A stretch of 64,000 nucleotides of DNA from contig CAWUIP010000001.1 of the NCBI GenBank assembly GCA_963922415.1, positions 1-64,000 of the forward strand, in the 5' to 3' direction. Below, piece after piece: positions 34,175 through 43,531 of the stretch; position 1 is the stretch's first letter; each line of letters starts with the position of its first letter. Both the position numbers and the translations under genes were made by a program. A model generated the notes under the pieces. It did no database searches. It was not told the DNA's origin and saw nothing but the letters and a program-made list of their open reading frames with translations. The stretch is from Aliishimia sp963922415. Its GTDB lineage: Bacteria; Pseudomonadota; Alphaproteobacteria; Rhodobacterales; Rhodobacteraceae.

Positions 34175-34882
34175 ATGGCACGTCGTGAAAGACCTGAGGC
34201 AGATCGCCTGCCGATATCGCAGCGGATTGACCAGCGGATGGAAAATCCAGGACGTCGCAAGATGCGCCCAACCGAGTGGGCGATCAAGGGCGAGCTGTTT
34301 CTGAACTGCTCTTGCACCGTCTTTTGTCCCTGCGTGGTCAGCTTGGGCCAACACCCACCCACCGAGGGCGACTGTAAAGCCTGGATGGCCATTGCCATTG
34401 ATGAAGGGCACTTTGAAGGCGAAGACCTGAGCGGTCTGAACGTGGGCCTGATGGTCGACATTCCCGGCCGTATGGCGGAAGGCGGCTGGAAAGTTGCGGC
34501 CTATGTGGACGAACGCGCCTCTGGAAAAGCCTATAACGGGCTTTTGCAGATCTTCTCGGGCGCGGCGGGGGGCACCACGGGTCTCTTCACGATGCTTGTC
34601 AGTGACATCATCGGCGCCGAGCGCGAAAAGGTCGAAATCGTGCGCGATGGCAAAAAGCGTGGGCTCTATATCGGGCGGAAAATCCAGGGCGAGATCGAAA
34701 TGATCGACGGCGCCGACCCAGAACACCCGCTGATGGTCTCCAACTCCAAATATTGGATGGGCCCGGACATCATCGTGGCCAAGGGGCTGAAGTCCAAAGT
34801 GCGCGATTACGGTAAAGTTTGGGACTTCGGCGGAAAATCGGCCGAGATCTGCCCGATTGATTGGAAAGGCCCCAAACCGTGA
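34175..34882 (+). CDS. DUF1326 protein
   Basis: 235 aa from the ATG at 34175 with gggaggat upstream. A basic N-terminal extension of about 35 residues precedes the DUF1326 domain, which opens with a cysteine cluster: Cys45, Cys47, Cys51 and Cys53 in NCSCTVFCPCVV. DGPDP-type strands follow up to PIDWKGPKP. Such proteins usually neighbour DUF2182 genes; the pair probably binds a metal together (inference). It overlaps the DinB gene by 4 nt. Confidence 0.85.
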   Translation: MARRERPEADRLPISQRIDQRMENPGRRKMRPTEWAIKGELFLNCSCTVFCPCVVSLGQHPPTEGDCKAWMAIAIDEGHFEGEDLSGLNVGLMVDIPGRMAEGGWKVAAYVDERASGKAYNGLLQIFSGAAGGTTGLFTMLVSDIIGAEREKVEIVRDGKKRGLYIGRKIQGEIEMIDGADPEHPLMVSNSKYWMGPDIIVAKGLKSKVRDYGKVWDFGGKSAEICPIDWKGPKP

Positions 34883-35388
34883 TCGAGCCTTGGTATGTGC
34901 GCCAAATGGCGCGGTACAACGCTTGGCAGCATAACCAGCTTTACCCTGTGCTCGACACGATGGGCGAGGCAGAGTTACGCAAAGATCAGGGTGCCTTCTT
35001 TGGGTCCATCTTTGGGACGCTGAACCACGTTCTTTGGGGCGACACGATGTGGATGAGCCGGTTTGATCCGAGCATCGCAAAGCCCGATGTGGCGATAACG
35101 GACAGCTCTGCCTTTCTGAGTTCGCTGGGAGAGTGGAACGCGGCGCGGTTTCAGATGGATGGCGCGATCACGCAATGGGCGCAGCGGATCAAAGCGCTCG
35201 ATCTACAAAGTGATTTGACCTTCTATTCTGGCGTGCTGGGCCGGGAAGTGCGCAAGCCCTTGGGCCTGTGCGTGGCGCATTTCTTCAACCATCAGACCCA
35301 TCACCGGGGGCAGATCCACGCCATGCTCACAGCGGCGGGACAATCGGCACCCGTCTCAGATCTCTTTTTGATGCCGGAGGAGCTATGA
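34879..35388 (+). CDS. DinB-family metal-dependent protein
   Basis: 169 aa from a GTG at 34879 that overlaps the upstream stop. The four-helix DinB fold is indicated by the metal triad His50 (GTLNHVLWGD), His138 and His142 (HFFNHQTHHRGQIHAML). Members act as thiol-dependent metalloenzymes or have no known role. It is coupled by ATGA to dmdA, so it is an integral part of this operon rather than a neighbour by chance. Confidence 0.88.
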   Translation: MIEPWYVRQMARYNAWQHNQLYPVLDTMGEAELRKDQGAFFGSIFGTLNHVLWGDTMWMSRFDPSIAKPDVAITDSSAFLSSLGEWNAARFQMDGAITQWAQRIKALDLQSDLTFYSGVLGREVRKPLGLCVAHFFNHQTHHRGQIHAMLTAAGQSAPVSDLFLMPEEL

Positions 35389-36491
35389 CCCCAGTATTGG
35401 CAGCGTCCCGCCGCCTGCGTCGCACGCCCTTTGCGGAAGGTGTCGAAGCGGCAGGCGTCAAGGCGTACACAGTCTACAACCACATGCTCTTGCCCGCGGT
35501 GTTCCGGTCGCTTGAGGAAGACTACCGCCATTTGAAGGAAGCCGTTCAGGTTTGGGACGTGTCGGTCGAGCGGCAGGTGGAACTGCGTGGTCCTGATGCC
35601 GCGCGTCTGGTCCAGATGCTCACACCGCGCGATCTGCGCGGCATGTTGCCGGGCCAGTGTCGGTATGTCCCGATCGTCGATGAAACGGGGGGGATGCTGA
35701 ATGACCCCGTCGCAGTGAAGCTGGCCGAGGATCGCTGGTGGATCTCCATCGCCGACAGCGACTTGATGATGTGGGTCAAGGGCATTGCCTATGGCTACCG
35801 CCTGGACGTGTTGGTGGATGAACCCGAGATCTACCCCCTTGCTGTGCAAGGTCCCAAAGCCGAGGACCTGATGGCAAACGTCTTTGGCGACGCGATCCGC
35901 GATGTACGGTTCTTCCGGTTTGGCATGTTCACGTTTCAGGGCCGCGATTTGGCAATTGCGCGGTCTGGCTACTCCAAGCAAGGTGGCTTCGAGATCTATG
36001 TCGATGGCGATGACATCGCGATGGATCTGTGGAATGCGCTGATGGAGGCGGGCAAGCCGCTGGACGTCTATGCGGGCTGTCCCAACTTGATCGAACGGAT
36101 CGAGGGCGGATTGCTCAGCTATGGCAACGACATGACCAAGGAAAACACCCCCCACGAATGCGGGCTTGGCCGGTTCTGCAATACCGCGACCGCAATTGGC
36201 TGTGTCGGGCGGGACGCGCTGTTGCGCGTGGCCAAGGAAGGCCCCGTCCGCCAGGTGCGCGCCATTGAAATCGACAGCCAAACGCTGCCGCCCTGTGACC
36301 GGCTCTGGTCGATTATGGCAGGCAGCAAGCGCGTTGGGTTTGTGAGTTCCGCGGCGCAAAGCCCGGATTTTGACTGCGGTGTTGCCATCGGCATGGTGCG
36401 CATGACCCATTGGGACGCTGGCACCGAACTGGCAATTGAAACACCAGACGGCACCGTTGACGGTGTCGTGCGCGAGGCCTTTTGGATCTAG
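35385..36491 (+). CDS. dmdA: DMSP demethylase
   Basis: 368 aa from the ATG at 35385. It transfers a methyl group from DMSP to tetrahydrofolate, giving methylmercaptopropionate. It has the GcvT fold, but the N-terminus (RLRRTPFAEGVEAAGVKAYTVYNHMLLP), ISIADSDLMMWVKGIAYGY, PLAVQGPKAEDLM and GCPNLIERIEGGLLSYGNDMTKENTP follow DmdA rather than aminomethyltransferase. Immediately downstream is acuI, the pairing known in Ruegeria pomeroyi. The start overlaps DinB by 4 nt. A GcvT-like methyltransferase with another substrate remains the alternative. Confidence 0.87.
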   Translation: MTPVLAASRRLRRTPFAEGVEAAGVKAYTVYNHMLLPAVFRSLEEDYRHLKEAVQVWDVSVERQVELRGPDAARLVQMLTPRDLRGMLPGQCRYVPIVDETGGMLNDPVAVKLAEDRWWISIADSDLMMWVKGIAYGYRLDVLVDEPEIYPLAVQGPKAEDLMANVFGDAIRDVRFFRFGMFTFQGRDLAIARSGYSKQGGFEIYVDGDDIAMDLWNALMEAGKPLDVYAGCPNLIERIEGGLLSYGNDMTKENTPHECGLGRFCNTATAIGCVGRDALLRVAKEGPVRQVRAIEIDSQTLPPCDRLWSIMAGSKRVGFVSSAAQSPDFDCGVAIGMVRMTHWDAGTELAIETPDGTVDGVVREAFWI

Positions 36492-36541
36492 GCGCAGAGA
36501 AACGATACTTGATCAGATGACAGAGATAGGAGCGACACGAT

Positions 36542-37528
36542 ATGGCCTTTAACGCGCTGGTGGTTGAAAAGAACGACGAGGGCAAAACATCTGCCGCCGT
36601 CACAGAAATCACCGAAGATCAGCTGCCCGAGGGCGATGTCACCGTCGCGGTCGAGTATTCGACGGTCAACTATAAGGACGGTCTTTGCATCGGCCCTGGC
36701 GGTGGGCTTGTCCGCAACTACCCACATGTGCCGGGTATCGACTTTGCGGGCACCGTCGAGGCGTCCTCCGATGATCGCTACAAGCCAGGCGACAAGGTCG
36801 TTCTGACCGGTTGGCGCGTGGGCGAGGCGCATTGGGGCGGCTATGCGCAAAAGGCGCGTGTCAAAGCCGATTGGCTCGTGCCGCTGCCTGAGGGGCTGAC
36901 ACCGCGACAAGCGATGGCCGTTGGGACTGCGGGCTTTACGTCGATGCTGGCGGTGATGGCGCTGGAAGACCACGGGCTGAAAGGTGGACCGGTTCTGGTC
37001 ACCGGTGCGGCAGGCGGTGTTGGGTCGGTCGCGGTGGCCCTTTTGGCAAGCCTAGGCCACGAGGTGGCAGGCGTCACAGGGCGGCCTGAAACGGCGGACT
37101 ATCTCAAAAGCCTGGGTGCCACGCAGATCGTCGCGCGGGAAGAGATCAACGAGACCGTTAAGCGCCCGCTTGAGACCGAAACTTGGGGCGGATGTGTTGA
37201 CGCGGTGGGCGGAGCAATGCTGGCGCGCGTGTTAGGTCAGATGCAGTACGGCGCAAGCGTCGCGGCGGTTGGTCTCGCAGGCGGGGCAGGGTTGCCTGGC
37301 ACTGTTATCCCGTTCCTGTTGCGCGGCGTGAACCTTTTGGGCATCGATTCCGTCATGCAGCCCTATGATAACCGCGTACGTGCGTGGGGACGCATTGCAA
37401 AAGATCTCCCGATGGAGAAACTGGAGGCGATGGTGCAGCCTGCAACGCTTTCAGATCTGCCTGGCCTTGGGGCGGACATTCTCAAAGGTCAGGTGAAAGG
37501 GCGCGTCGTCGTTGATGTGAACGCCTAA
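36542..37528 (+). CDS. acuI: Acrylyl-CoA reductase (NADPH) AcuI
   Basis: 328 aa, a medium-chain dehydrogenase of the YhdH/AcuI type. It reduces the toxic acryloyl-CoA formed in DMSP breakdown to propanoyl-CoA. Seen: EYSTVNYKDGLCI, HVPGIDFAGTV, GDKVVLTGWRVGEAHWGGYAQKA, the Rossmann loop VTGAAGGVGSVAVALLASLGHEV and GVNLLGIDSVMQP. It lies 50 bp after dmdA, preceded by gataggagcg, and continues the operon. It lacks the structural zinc loop, as expected. Confidence 0.93.
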   Translation: MAFNALVVEKNDEGKTSAAVTEITEDQLPEGDVTVAVEYSTVNYKDGLCIGPGGGLVRNYPHVPGIDFAGTVEASSDDRYKPGDKVVLTGWRVGEAHWGGYAQKARVKADWLVPLPEGLTPRQAMAVGTAGFTSMLAVMALEDHGLKGGPVLVTGAAGGVGSVAVALLASLGHEVAGVTGRPETADYLKSLGATQIVAREEINETVKRPLETETWGGCVDAVGGAMLARVLGQMQYGASVAAVGLAGGAGLPGTVIPFLLRGVNLLGIDSVMQPYDNRVRAWGRIAKDLPMEKLEAMVQPATLSDLPGLGADILKGQVKGRVVVDVNA

Positions 37529-37549
37529 AGCCCAAGACCGGAGCGCGCC

Positions 37550-37966
37550 ATGACTGCCTATGACGACCAGAACATCTTCGCAAAGATCTTGCGGGGCGAG
37601 ATCCCCTCGATCCGTGTCTATGAAGATGATGAGACACTGTGTTTCATGGACATCATGCCGCGCGCCGACGGGCACTGCCTGATCATCCCCAAGACGCCCT
37701 GCCGCAACATCCTGGACGCGTCAGACGCGCAATTGGCGGCCACGATGGCCACAACGGCGAAAGTGGCGCGCGCGGCAAAGGCGGCACTGGAGGCAGATGG
37801 GATCACGCTGCAACAGTTCAACGAAGGCCCTGGCGGGCAAGAGGTGTTCCACCTGCATTTCCATATCCTGCCGCGCCATGAGGGCGTACCACTGCGGGCG
37901 CCGGGCCAGATGGGCGACATGGACCAGATCGCGGAGATCGCGGCGAAGATCAAAGCAGCGTTGTGA
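37550..37966 (+). CDS. HIT-family hydrolase
   Basis: 138 aa. NIFAKILRGEIPSIRVYEDDETLCFMDIMPRADGHCLIIPK is the usual start, and the active-site block is VFHLHFHILPR (HxHxHxx). It is a nucleotide phosphohydrolase of the HinT type, with purine nucleoside phosphoramidate-like substrates. It lies 21 bp after acuI and overlaps the next gene by 4 nt. Confidence 0.93.
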   Translation: MTAYDDQNIFAKILRGEIPSIRVYEDDETLCFMDIMPRADGHCLIIPKTPCRNILDASDAQLAATMATTAKVARAAKAALEADGITLQQFNEGPGGQEVFHLHFHILPRHEGVPLRAPGQMGDMDQIAEIAAKIKAAL

Positions 37967-39180
37967 GCGAGGCCATGGCGTTAGACCTCGATTTCGTGCG
38001 CACGCAGTTCCCGGCGTTCTCCGAACCCGCACTCCAGGGGCAGGCGCATTTTTCGAATGCGGGCGGGTCCTATGCGTGCGGCGCGGTGATCGACCGGCTC
38101 ACCCGGTTTTACCGCGAGCGCAAAGTGCAACCCTATTCGGCCTATGAGGCGTCCCGCCTGGGCGGTGAGGAGATGGACGAGGCGCAAACGCGACTGGCGC
38201 TTGTTTTGGGGGTGGATGAGAGCGAGCTTAGCTTTGGGCCGTCCACAACGCAGAACACCTACGTCTTGTCTCAAGCCTTTGCAGCCTGGATGAAACCGGG
38301 CGAAGCGATCGTTGTTACGGATCAGGACCACGAAGCCAATTCCGGCCCCTGGCGCCGCTTGGCCGAACGCGGCATTGAGGTGCGGGAATGGAAACTGGAT
38401 CCCGCGACGGGGCACCTTGATCCAGGAGATCTGACCGACCTTTTGGACGAAAGCGTGCGCCTTGTGTGCTTTCCGCATTGCTCGAACGTCGTGGCCGAGA
38501 TCAACCCCGTGGCCGAGATCACCGCAATTGCCCATGCCGCGGGGGCCTTTGTTTGCGTCGATGGCGTAAGCTATGCGCCGCATGGTTTTGTCGATGTCGG
38601 TAAGCTGGGCTGCGATATCTACCTCTTTTCGGCCTACAAGACCTATGGGCCGCATCAGGGCATCATGGTCGTGCGCGAGGCCTTGGCCAAAATGCTGCCC
38701 AATCAGGGCCACTGGTTCAACGCAGAGCTTTTGCCGAAGCGTTTCACGCCCGCCGGTCCGGACCACGCGCAGGTCGCGGCCTCTGCCGGGATGGTCGACT
38801 ATATCGATGCGCTCGCCCTGCATCATGGGCTGGCAGCCCCGAGCGAGGTGCATGATCTGATGCGCGCGCATGAAGTGGCTTTGTCCGAACACGTTCTGGA
38901 CTGGGCGCGCAGCCGCAACGATCTGCGTTTGCTGGGGCCCGATCAAGCGGACGCGCGCGCGCCGACATTCGCCTTTGAACTCAGCATGCCGCCAGCGCCC
39001 GTGGCCGAAGCACTCGTCGCCCATGGCATTATGGGCGAGGCGGGCGATTTTTATGCGGGGCGTCCGTTGGAGGCGATGGGGGTGGATTTGCGCCAAGGCG
39101 TGCTGCGCCTCAGCGCCGTGCATTACACCAGCCCCGCTGAGATCGACCAACTTTTGTCCGCTTTGGAGACGGTGCTCTGA
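37963..39180 (+). CDS. Class V aminotransferase (cysteine desulfurase-like)
   Basis: 405 aa from a GTG at 37963 (an ATG at 37975 is possible). It is a fold-type I PLP enzyme: TTQNTYVLSQAFAAWM, TDQDHEANSGPWRRLAERG, FPHCSNVVAEINPVAEI, VDGVSYAPHGFVDV and the Schiff-base Lys in FSAYKTYGPHQGIM. The pattern is that of the CsdA-like/ergothioneine- or kynureninase-type class V group. A lyase acting on a sulfur or selenium amino acid is a reasonable guess in a sulfur-linked operon, but it is not shown. It overlaps the HIT gene. Confidence 0.85.
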   Translation: MSEAMALDLDFVRTQFPAFSEPALQGQAHFSNAGGSYACGAVIDRLTRFYRERKVQPYSAYEASRLGGEEMDEAQTRLALVLGVDESELSFGPSTTQNTYVLSQAFAAWMKPGEAIVVTDQDHEANSGPWRRLAERGIEVREWKLDPATGHLDPGDLTDLLDESVRLVCFPHCSNVVAEINPVAEITAIAHAAGAFVCVDGVSYAPHGFVDVGKLGCDIYLFSAYKTYGPHQGIMVVREALAKMLPNQGHWFNAELLPKRFTPAGPDHAQVAASAGMVDYIDALALHHGLAAPSEVHDLMRAHEVALSEHVLDWARSRNDLRLLGPDQADARAPTFAFELSMPPAPVAEALVAHGIMGEAGDFYAGRPLEAMGVDLRQGVLRLSAVHYTSPAEIDQLLSALETVL

Positions 39181-39250
39181 CGGCACGGACCTTGACGCCT
39201 ACGGGACTGCGCTAGCTCTCTCCAAACATCGGACGGGAGAGGGTGTAACT

Positions 39251-40660
39251 GTGACAAAACCCACGCTTTTATGGATCCGTCGGGATCTGCGGTTGAGCGA
39301 TCACCCGGCGCTGTTGGCCGCTGTCGATCGCGGTCCGGTGATCCCGATCTTTATTCACGACAAGACAGTTGAGGACCTTGGTGCAGCCCCCAAGTGGCGT
39401 TTGCAAATCGGGCTAGAACACTTTGCAAAGTCTTTGCAAAGTCGTGGCAGTCGCCTCATCTTTCGACGCGGTGCGGCTCTGGATGTACTCCAGGCGATGA
39501 TCGCGGAGACTGGGGCGGGGGCGGTCTTTTGGACACGCGCATATGATCCAGCAGCCGTCGCGCGCGATACTGAGGTCAAAGCGACGCTGAAGGACGCCGA
39601 TGTTGAGGCGCGCAGTTTTGGCGGCCACCTGCTCTTTGAACCATGGACGGCAGAGACGAAGACGGGCGGTTTCTACCGCGTCTATACGCCGTTTTGGAAA
39701 TCGGTACGGACGCGCGATGTCGATACGCCACGGCCTGCGCCGGGACAGATCCCAGCACCAAAGGCGTGGCCTGAAACCGAGGCGCTAGCAGATTGGGACA
39801 TGGGACGCGCGATGCAACGCGGTGCAACCATCGTGCGACCCTTCGTGCGTTTAGGGGAGCAGGCCGCGCAAAACCGGCTTGAGGAGTTCATCGATACCCA
39901 CGTCGCGCGTTACGACACGATGCGCGATAGACCCGATCATGACGGCACGTCTGGGCTAAGCGAGAACCTGGCGTTGGGAGAAATCAGCCCGTTCCAATGC
40001 TGGCACGCCGGCCGACGCGCATTGGAGGCTGGGCAGGCAGGGGCCGAGACGTTTTTGAAAGAACTGGTCTGGCGCGAATTTGCGTATCACCTTTTGCACC
40101 ACACACCGCATATTCTCACTGAAAATTGGAAACCCGATTGGGACGCCTTCGCCTGGAATACCGACGACACCGCCGAGGTCACAGCCTGGAAGCAAGGCCG
40201 GACCGGCATCCGCTTTGTCGATGCAGCCATGCGCGAGATGTATGTAACCGGTCGTATGCACAATCGCGGGCGCATGATTGTCGCGTCCTATTTGACCAAA
40301 CACCTTCTGAGCCACTGGAAGATTGGGCTGAAATGGTTCGAAGACTGCTTGATCGACTGGGATCCCGCGTCAAATGCGATGGGCTGGCAGTGGTCGGCAG
40401 GCTCCGGTCCCGATGCAACGCCCTATTTTCGGGTGTTCAATCCCGTCACGCAGCGCGAAAAATTCGACCCAAACCGCGCCTATGTGGATCGGTGGATCGC
40501 AGACGGAAAGTCCAACCCACACACGGATGCGTTGAAATACTTCGATGCAATCCCCAAAAGCTGGTCCATTTCGGCGTCTGATCCGTATCCAGAGCCAATA
40601 GTCACAGCAGACCTGGGCCGAAAACGGGCTTTGGATGCCTACGGCGCGCGCACCTTTTGA
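39251..40660 (+). CDS. phrB: Deoxyribodipyrimidine photo-lyase
   Basis: 469 aa from a GTG at 39251 with gggagaggg upstream. It repairs UV cyclobutane dimers using blue light. The N-terminal photolyase fold starts LLWIRRDLRLSDHPAL. The FAD domain contains ELVWREFAYHLL, RTGIRFVDAAMREMYVTGRMHNRGRMIVASYLTKHLL, WFEDCLIDWDPASNAMGWQWSAGSG and PYFRVFNP, with the Trp residues of the electron-transfer chain. It is a class I CPD photolyase by pattern; a cryptochrome-like function is less likely. Confidence 0.95.
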   Translation: MTKPTLLWIRRDLRLSDHPALLAAVDRGPVIPIFIHDKTVEDLGAAPKWRLQIGLEHFAKSLQSRGSRLIFRRGAALDVLQAMIAETGAGAVFWTRAYDPAAVARDTEVKATLKDADVEARSFGGHLLFEPWTAETKTGGFYRVYTPFWKSVRTRDVDTPRPAPGQIPAPKAWPETEALADWDMGRAMQRGATIVRPFVRLGEQAAQNRLEEFIDTHVARYDTMRDRPDHDGTSGLSENLALGEISPFQCWHAGRRALEAGQAGAETFLKELVWREFAYHLLHHTPHILTENWKPDWDAFAWNTDDTAEVTAWKQGRTGIRFVDAAMREMYVTGRMHNRGRMIVASYLTKHLLSHWKIGLKWFEDCLIDWDPASNAMGWQWSAGSGPDATPYFRVFNPVTQREKFDPNRAYVDRWIADGKSNPHTDALKYFDAIPKSWSISASDPYPEPIVTADLGRKRALDAYGARTF

Positions 40661-40721
40661 GAAAGGCTTGCGTCACGATAAGTGTCAGCCTAGCTTGACA
40701 AAAATAAGAACGGGGAATGGG

Positions 40722-41930
40722 ATGATCCTGACACAGACTGAAGGCCACGACGGTCTGCCACGCTATTTTGCGCGGGTTTTTGAAACAGCAAAGCGGCTTA
40801 AGCGTGGGCGGTTGGACATTGTCATACCTGATGGTCGTCGATTTCGTGCGGAGGGGCCTGAGCCGGGCCCGGTGGCGGAGCTGCATGTACATAACTCCGA
40901 TCTTTTTGCGCGCTTGATCCGAGAGGGCGATCTTGGCTTTTGCGATGCCTATTTGGACGAATGGTGGTCCACACCCGATCTGCAGGCATTTATGGATTTC
41001 GTGCATGCTGAGAATGACGAACTTTATGACACGTATCCGGGTCAAAAATTGGTCCGTGCCTTCGAACGCTTTCGCTTCTGGATGCAGCGCAATTCAAAGG
41101 TGCAGGCGAAAAAGAACATCCAATACCACTATGATCTTGGAAACTCTTTTTATGGGCTCTGGCTTGACGAAACGATGAGCTACTCCTCTGCGCTTTTTGA
41201 AACAGGGCAAGAAAGCACTGAGAAAGCACAGCTTGCAAAGTACAAATCCATGGTCGACCAGATGGGCGCGCGCCCTGGGGATCATATTCTTGAGATCGGG
41301 TGCGGGTGGGGCGGTTTCGCCGAATACGCCGCGAAAGAACGTGGGCTGAAGGTCACCGGGCTGACCATCAGCGAAGAGCAGTTCAAGTATGCGAATGAAC
41401 GTATTGCTAGTCTCGGCTTGCAGAACCAAGTCGAATTTAAGTTGCAAGATTACCGCGACGAGACAGGCCAGTATGATGGGATCGCCTCAATCGAGATGTT
41501 CGAAGCGGTGGGCGAAAAGTACTGGCCCACATACTTCAACATAGTGCGAGAGCGGCTGAAGCCGGGCAAGTCAGCGACACTTCAGATCATAACTGTTGCC
41601 GATCACCGTTGGGAGCTCTATCGCAAGGGCGTTGATTTTATTCAGAAATACATCTTCCCCGGCGGTATGCTCCCCAGTCCCTCCGCGCTGCGGGCGCAGA
41701 TTGCGCAGGCCGGTCTGAGCTTTGAGCGGTCGTTTGAATTTGGATCAAGCTACGACATTACGCTGCGGCGCTGGCACGACACGTTCAATACGCGGTGGGA
41801 TCAAATCGCCGAACTTGGGTTTGACGATCGGTTCCGCCGAATGTGGAATTTCTATCTGACCTCTTGCGCGTCCACCTTCCAAAGTGCCAGTTGTGATGTC
41901 ACACAGATCACCATCAAGCGGCCCGGCTGA
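40722..41930 (+). CDS. cfa: Cyclopropane-fatty-acyl-phospholipid synthase-like methyltransferase
   Basis: 402 aa from the ATG at 40722. The N-terminal lipid-binding domain (LHVHNSDLFARLIREGDLGFCDAYLDEWWSTPDL) precedes a SAM methyltransferase domain: IQYHYDLGNSFYGLWLDETMSYSSALFE, motif I EIGCGWGGFAEYAA, and SIEMFEAVGEKYWPTYF. It adds a methylene or methyl to unsaturated acyl chains. 402 residues is the usual length. It sits 61 bp after phrB with its own ribosome site and possibly its own promoter. Confidence 0.92.
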   Translation: MILTQTEGHDGLPRYFARVFETAKRLKRGRLDIVIPDGRRFRAEGPEPGPVAELHVHNSDLFARLIREGDLGFCDAYLDEWWSTPDLQAFMDFVHAENDELYDTYPGQKLVRAFERFRFWMQRNSKVQAKKNIQYHYDLGNSFYGLWLDETMSYSSALFETGQESTEKAQLAKYKSMVDQMGARPGDHILEIGCGWGGFAEYAAKERGLKVTGLTISEEQFKYANERIASLGLQNQVEFKLQDYRDETGQYDGIASIEMFEAVGEKYWPTYFNIVRERLKPGKSATLQIITVADHRWELYRKGVDFIQKYIFPGGMLPSPSALRAQIAQAGLSFERSFEFGSSYDITLRRWHDTFNTRWDQIAELGFDDRFRRMWNFYLTSCASTFQSASCDVTQITIKRPG

Positions 41931-41973
41931 GCACATGCGATAACGGGCTGCGATACGCGCACGAGAGACCCGA

Positions 41974-42423
41974 ATGCCTGACGCCGCCCGACTAGTTGCC
42001 GCCATCTGCCTGAGCTTGGTGGGGTTCTTGTTGTCCGGCCTGGTGATGGAGATCTACATCCGCGAGATCGGCGACACAAATTTTGGCTGGTTTGTCTATC
42101 TCAACGTCGCACTGGGCTTTGCCGTCGGATGGGTTTCCGTGGGTGGCCGGGCAGGGCGCGGTGTGTCATCCGCGCTGACCAACGGGCTGACGGGGGTGTT
42201 TTTGCTGACGTTGTGGGGCCTTTTTCTACAGGCGTGCAACGAGATGACGCGGCTTGCGATGAAGAACCGCTATGACGGCCCTATCGAGGCGATTGGCGCT
42301 GTGTTCCAGATTATGGCGGAATGGGGTCTTCTGCTCTTGGACGGCCCAGTGCTTGGGACCATGCTTGTTGGGGCCTTTGTTACTGGCGTTTTAGCAGAGT
42401 ATGCTTGGCGGATATGGCGATAA
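41974..42423 (+). CDS. trgA: TrgA family membrane protein
   Basis: 149 aa with four hydrophobic segments. MPDAARLVAAICLSLVGFLLSG at the start, FGWFVYLNVALGFAVGW, GRGVSSALTNGLTG and NEMTRLAMKNRYDGPIEAI are the TrgA pattern. In Rhodobacter sphaeroides trgA was found in a tellurite-resistance locus with cysK next to it, as here. No enzymatic motif is visible; a membrane role in tellurite handling is family knowledge only. Confidence 0.88.
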   Translation: MPDAARLVAAICLSLVGFLLSGLVMEIYIREIGDTNFGWFVYLNVALGFAVGWVSVGGRAGRGVSSALTNGLTGVFLLTLWGLFLQACNEMTRLAMKNRYDGPIEAIGAVFQIMAEWGLLLLDGPVLGTMLVGAFVTGVLAEYAWRIWR

Positions 42424-42496
42424 CCTCGGCTTGAGGTCCGCGCACCGCCCCGTTACATCTGAGCGAGAGCCGTCTGCACCAAGGAGCGACACAAAG

Positions 42497-43531
42497 ATGC
42501 GCATTGCAAAAGACTTAGCAAACGCGGTTGGCAAGACACCTTTAATCCGACTGCGCCGTGCAAGTGAAGAAACGGGATGTGAAATCCTTGGCAAAGCGGA
42601 GTTCCTGAACCCAGGGCAATCGGTCAAAGACCGCGCCGCACTTTTCATCATCAAAGACGCGATCGCCCGTGGTGCGCTGCGCCCCGGTGGCACAATCGTG
42701 GAAGGCACGGCCGGGAACACCGGTATCGGCCTCGCACTGGTTGGCGCGTCGCTTGGGTTCAAGACGGTTATCGTGATCCCCGAGACGCAAAGTCAGGAAA
42801 AGAAAGACATGCTGCGTTTGGCTGGCGCGCAACTGGTCGAAGTCCCTGCGGTCCCGTACAAAAACCCAAATAATTATGTGAAGTATTCTGGGCGGCTGGC
42901 GGCGAAGTTGAATGAGACCGAACCAAACGGGGCCATTTGGGCGAACCAATTCGACAATGTGGCCAACCGACAAGCGCATATTGAAACCACCGGACCTGAA
43001 ATCTGGGATCAGACCAACGGCGACGTCGATGGCTTTATCTGCGCGGTGGGGTCTGGTGGAACTGCAGCTGGCGTCGGAACTGTTCTACAGGCCAAAGGGG
43101 TCACCTGCGGGATCGCGGATCCGTTGGGCTCCGGCATTTTCAAACTCTTCAACCCCGACGTCGCGGCGCAGACGGGCAACTCGATCAGCGAAGGGATCGG
43201 GCAGGGGCGCATCACTGCCAACCTCGAAGGCTACACTCCAGACTTCACCTGCCAAGTGTCGGATGAAGAGGCTTTGCCAATCGTGTTTGACCTGTTGCGC
43301 GACGAGGGGCTGGTGATGGGCGGCTCAACTGGGATCAATATCGGCGGTGCGATGGCGCTGGCGCGGCACATGGGGCCTGGCCATACAATTGTGACGATCT
43401 TGTGCGATTACGGCACACGGTATCAGTCCAAACTCTTTAACCCTGCGTTTCTGGATGAAAAAGGACTGCCTTGCCCCGATTGGCTGCGCGCGGACGCGGC
43501 TGACGTGCCGAAGGTCTTTGACGCGGAATGA
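42497..43531 (+). CDS. cysK: Cysteine synthase A
   Basis: 344 aa from the ATG at 42497, preceded by aaggagcga. It makes cysteine from O-acetylserine and sulfide using PLP. The PLP-Lys lies in NPGQSVKDRAA, the substrate loop is EGTAGNTGIGLA, and the phosphate-binding loop is VGSGGTAAGVG. The insert GIADPLGSGIFKLFNPDVAAQTG and the C-terminal extension mark a longer CysK subtype. The stop overlaps the mechanosensitive channel gene by 4 nt (ATGA). Confidence 0.96.
   Translation: MRIAKDLANAVGKTPLIRLRRASEETGCEILGKAEFLNPGQSVKDRAALFIIKDAIARGALRPGGTIVEGTAGNTGIGLALVGASLGFKTVIVIPETQSQEKKDMLRLAGAQLVEVPAVPYKNPNNYVKYSGRLAAKLNETEPNGAIWANQFDNVANRQAHIETTGPEIWDQTNGDVDGFICAVGSGGTAAGVGTVLQAKGVTCGIADPLGSGIFKLFNPDVAAQTGNSISEGIGQGRITANLEGYTPDFTCQVSDEEALPIVFDLLRDEGLVMGGSTGINIGGAMALARHMGPGHTIVTILCDYGTRYQSKLFNPAFLDEKGLPCPDWLRADAADVPKVFDAE

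Noticed and set aside
35301..36410. 369-aa frame opposite dmdA
   Set aside because: dmdA is clearly coding on the plus strand; the reverse frame has no family pattern.
37981..39186. 401-aa frame opposite the class V aminotransferase
   Set aside because: It mirrors the codons of the aminotransferase and has no protein-like motifs.
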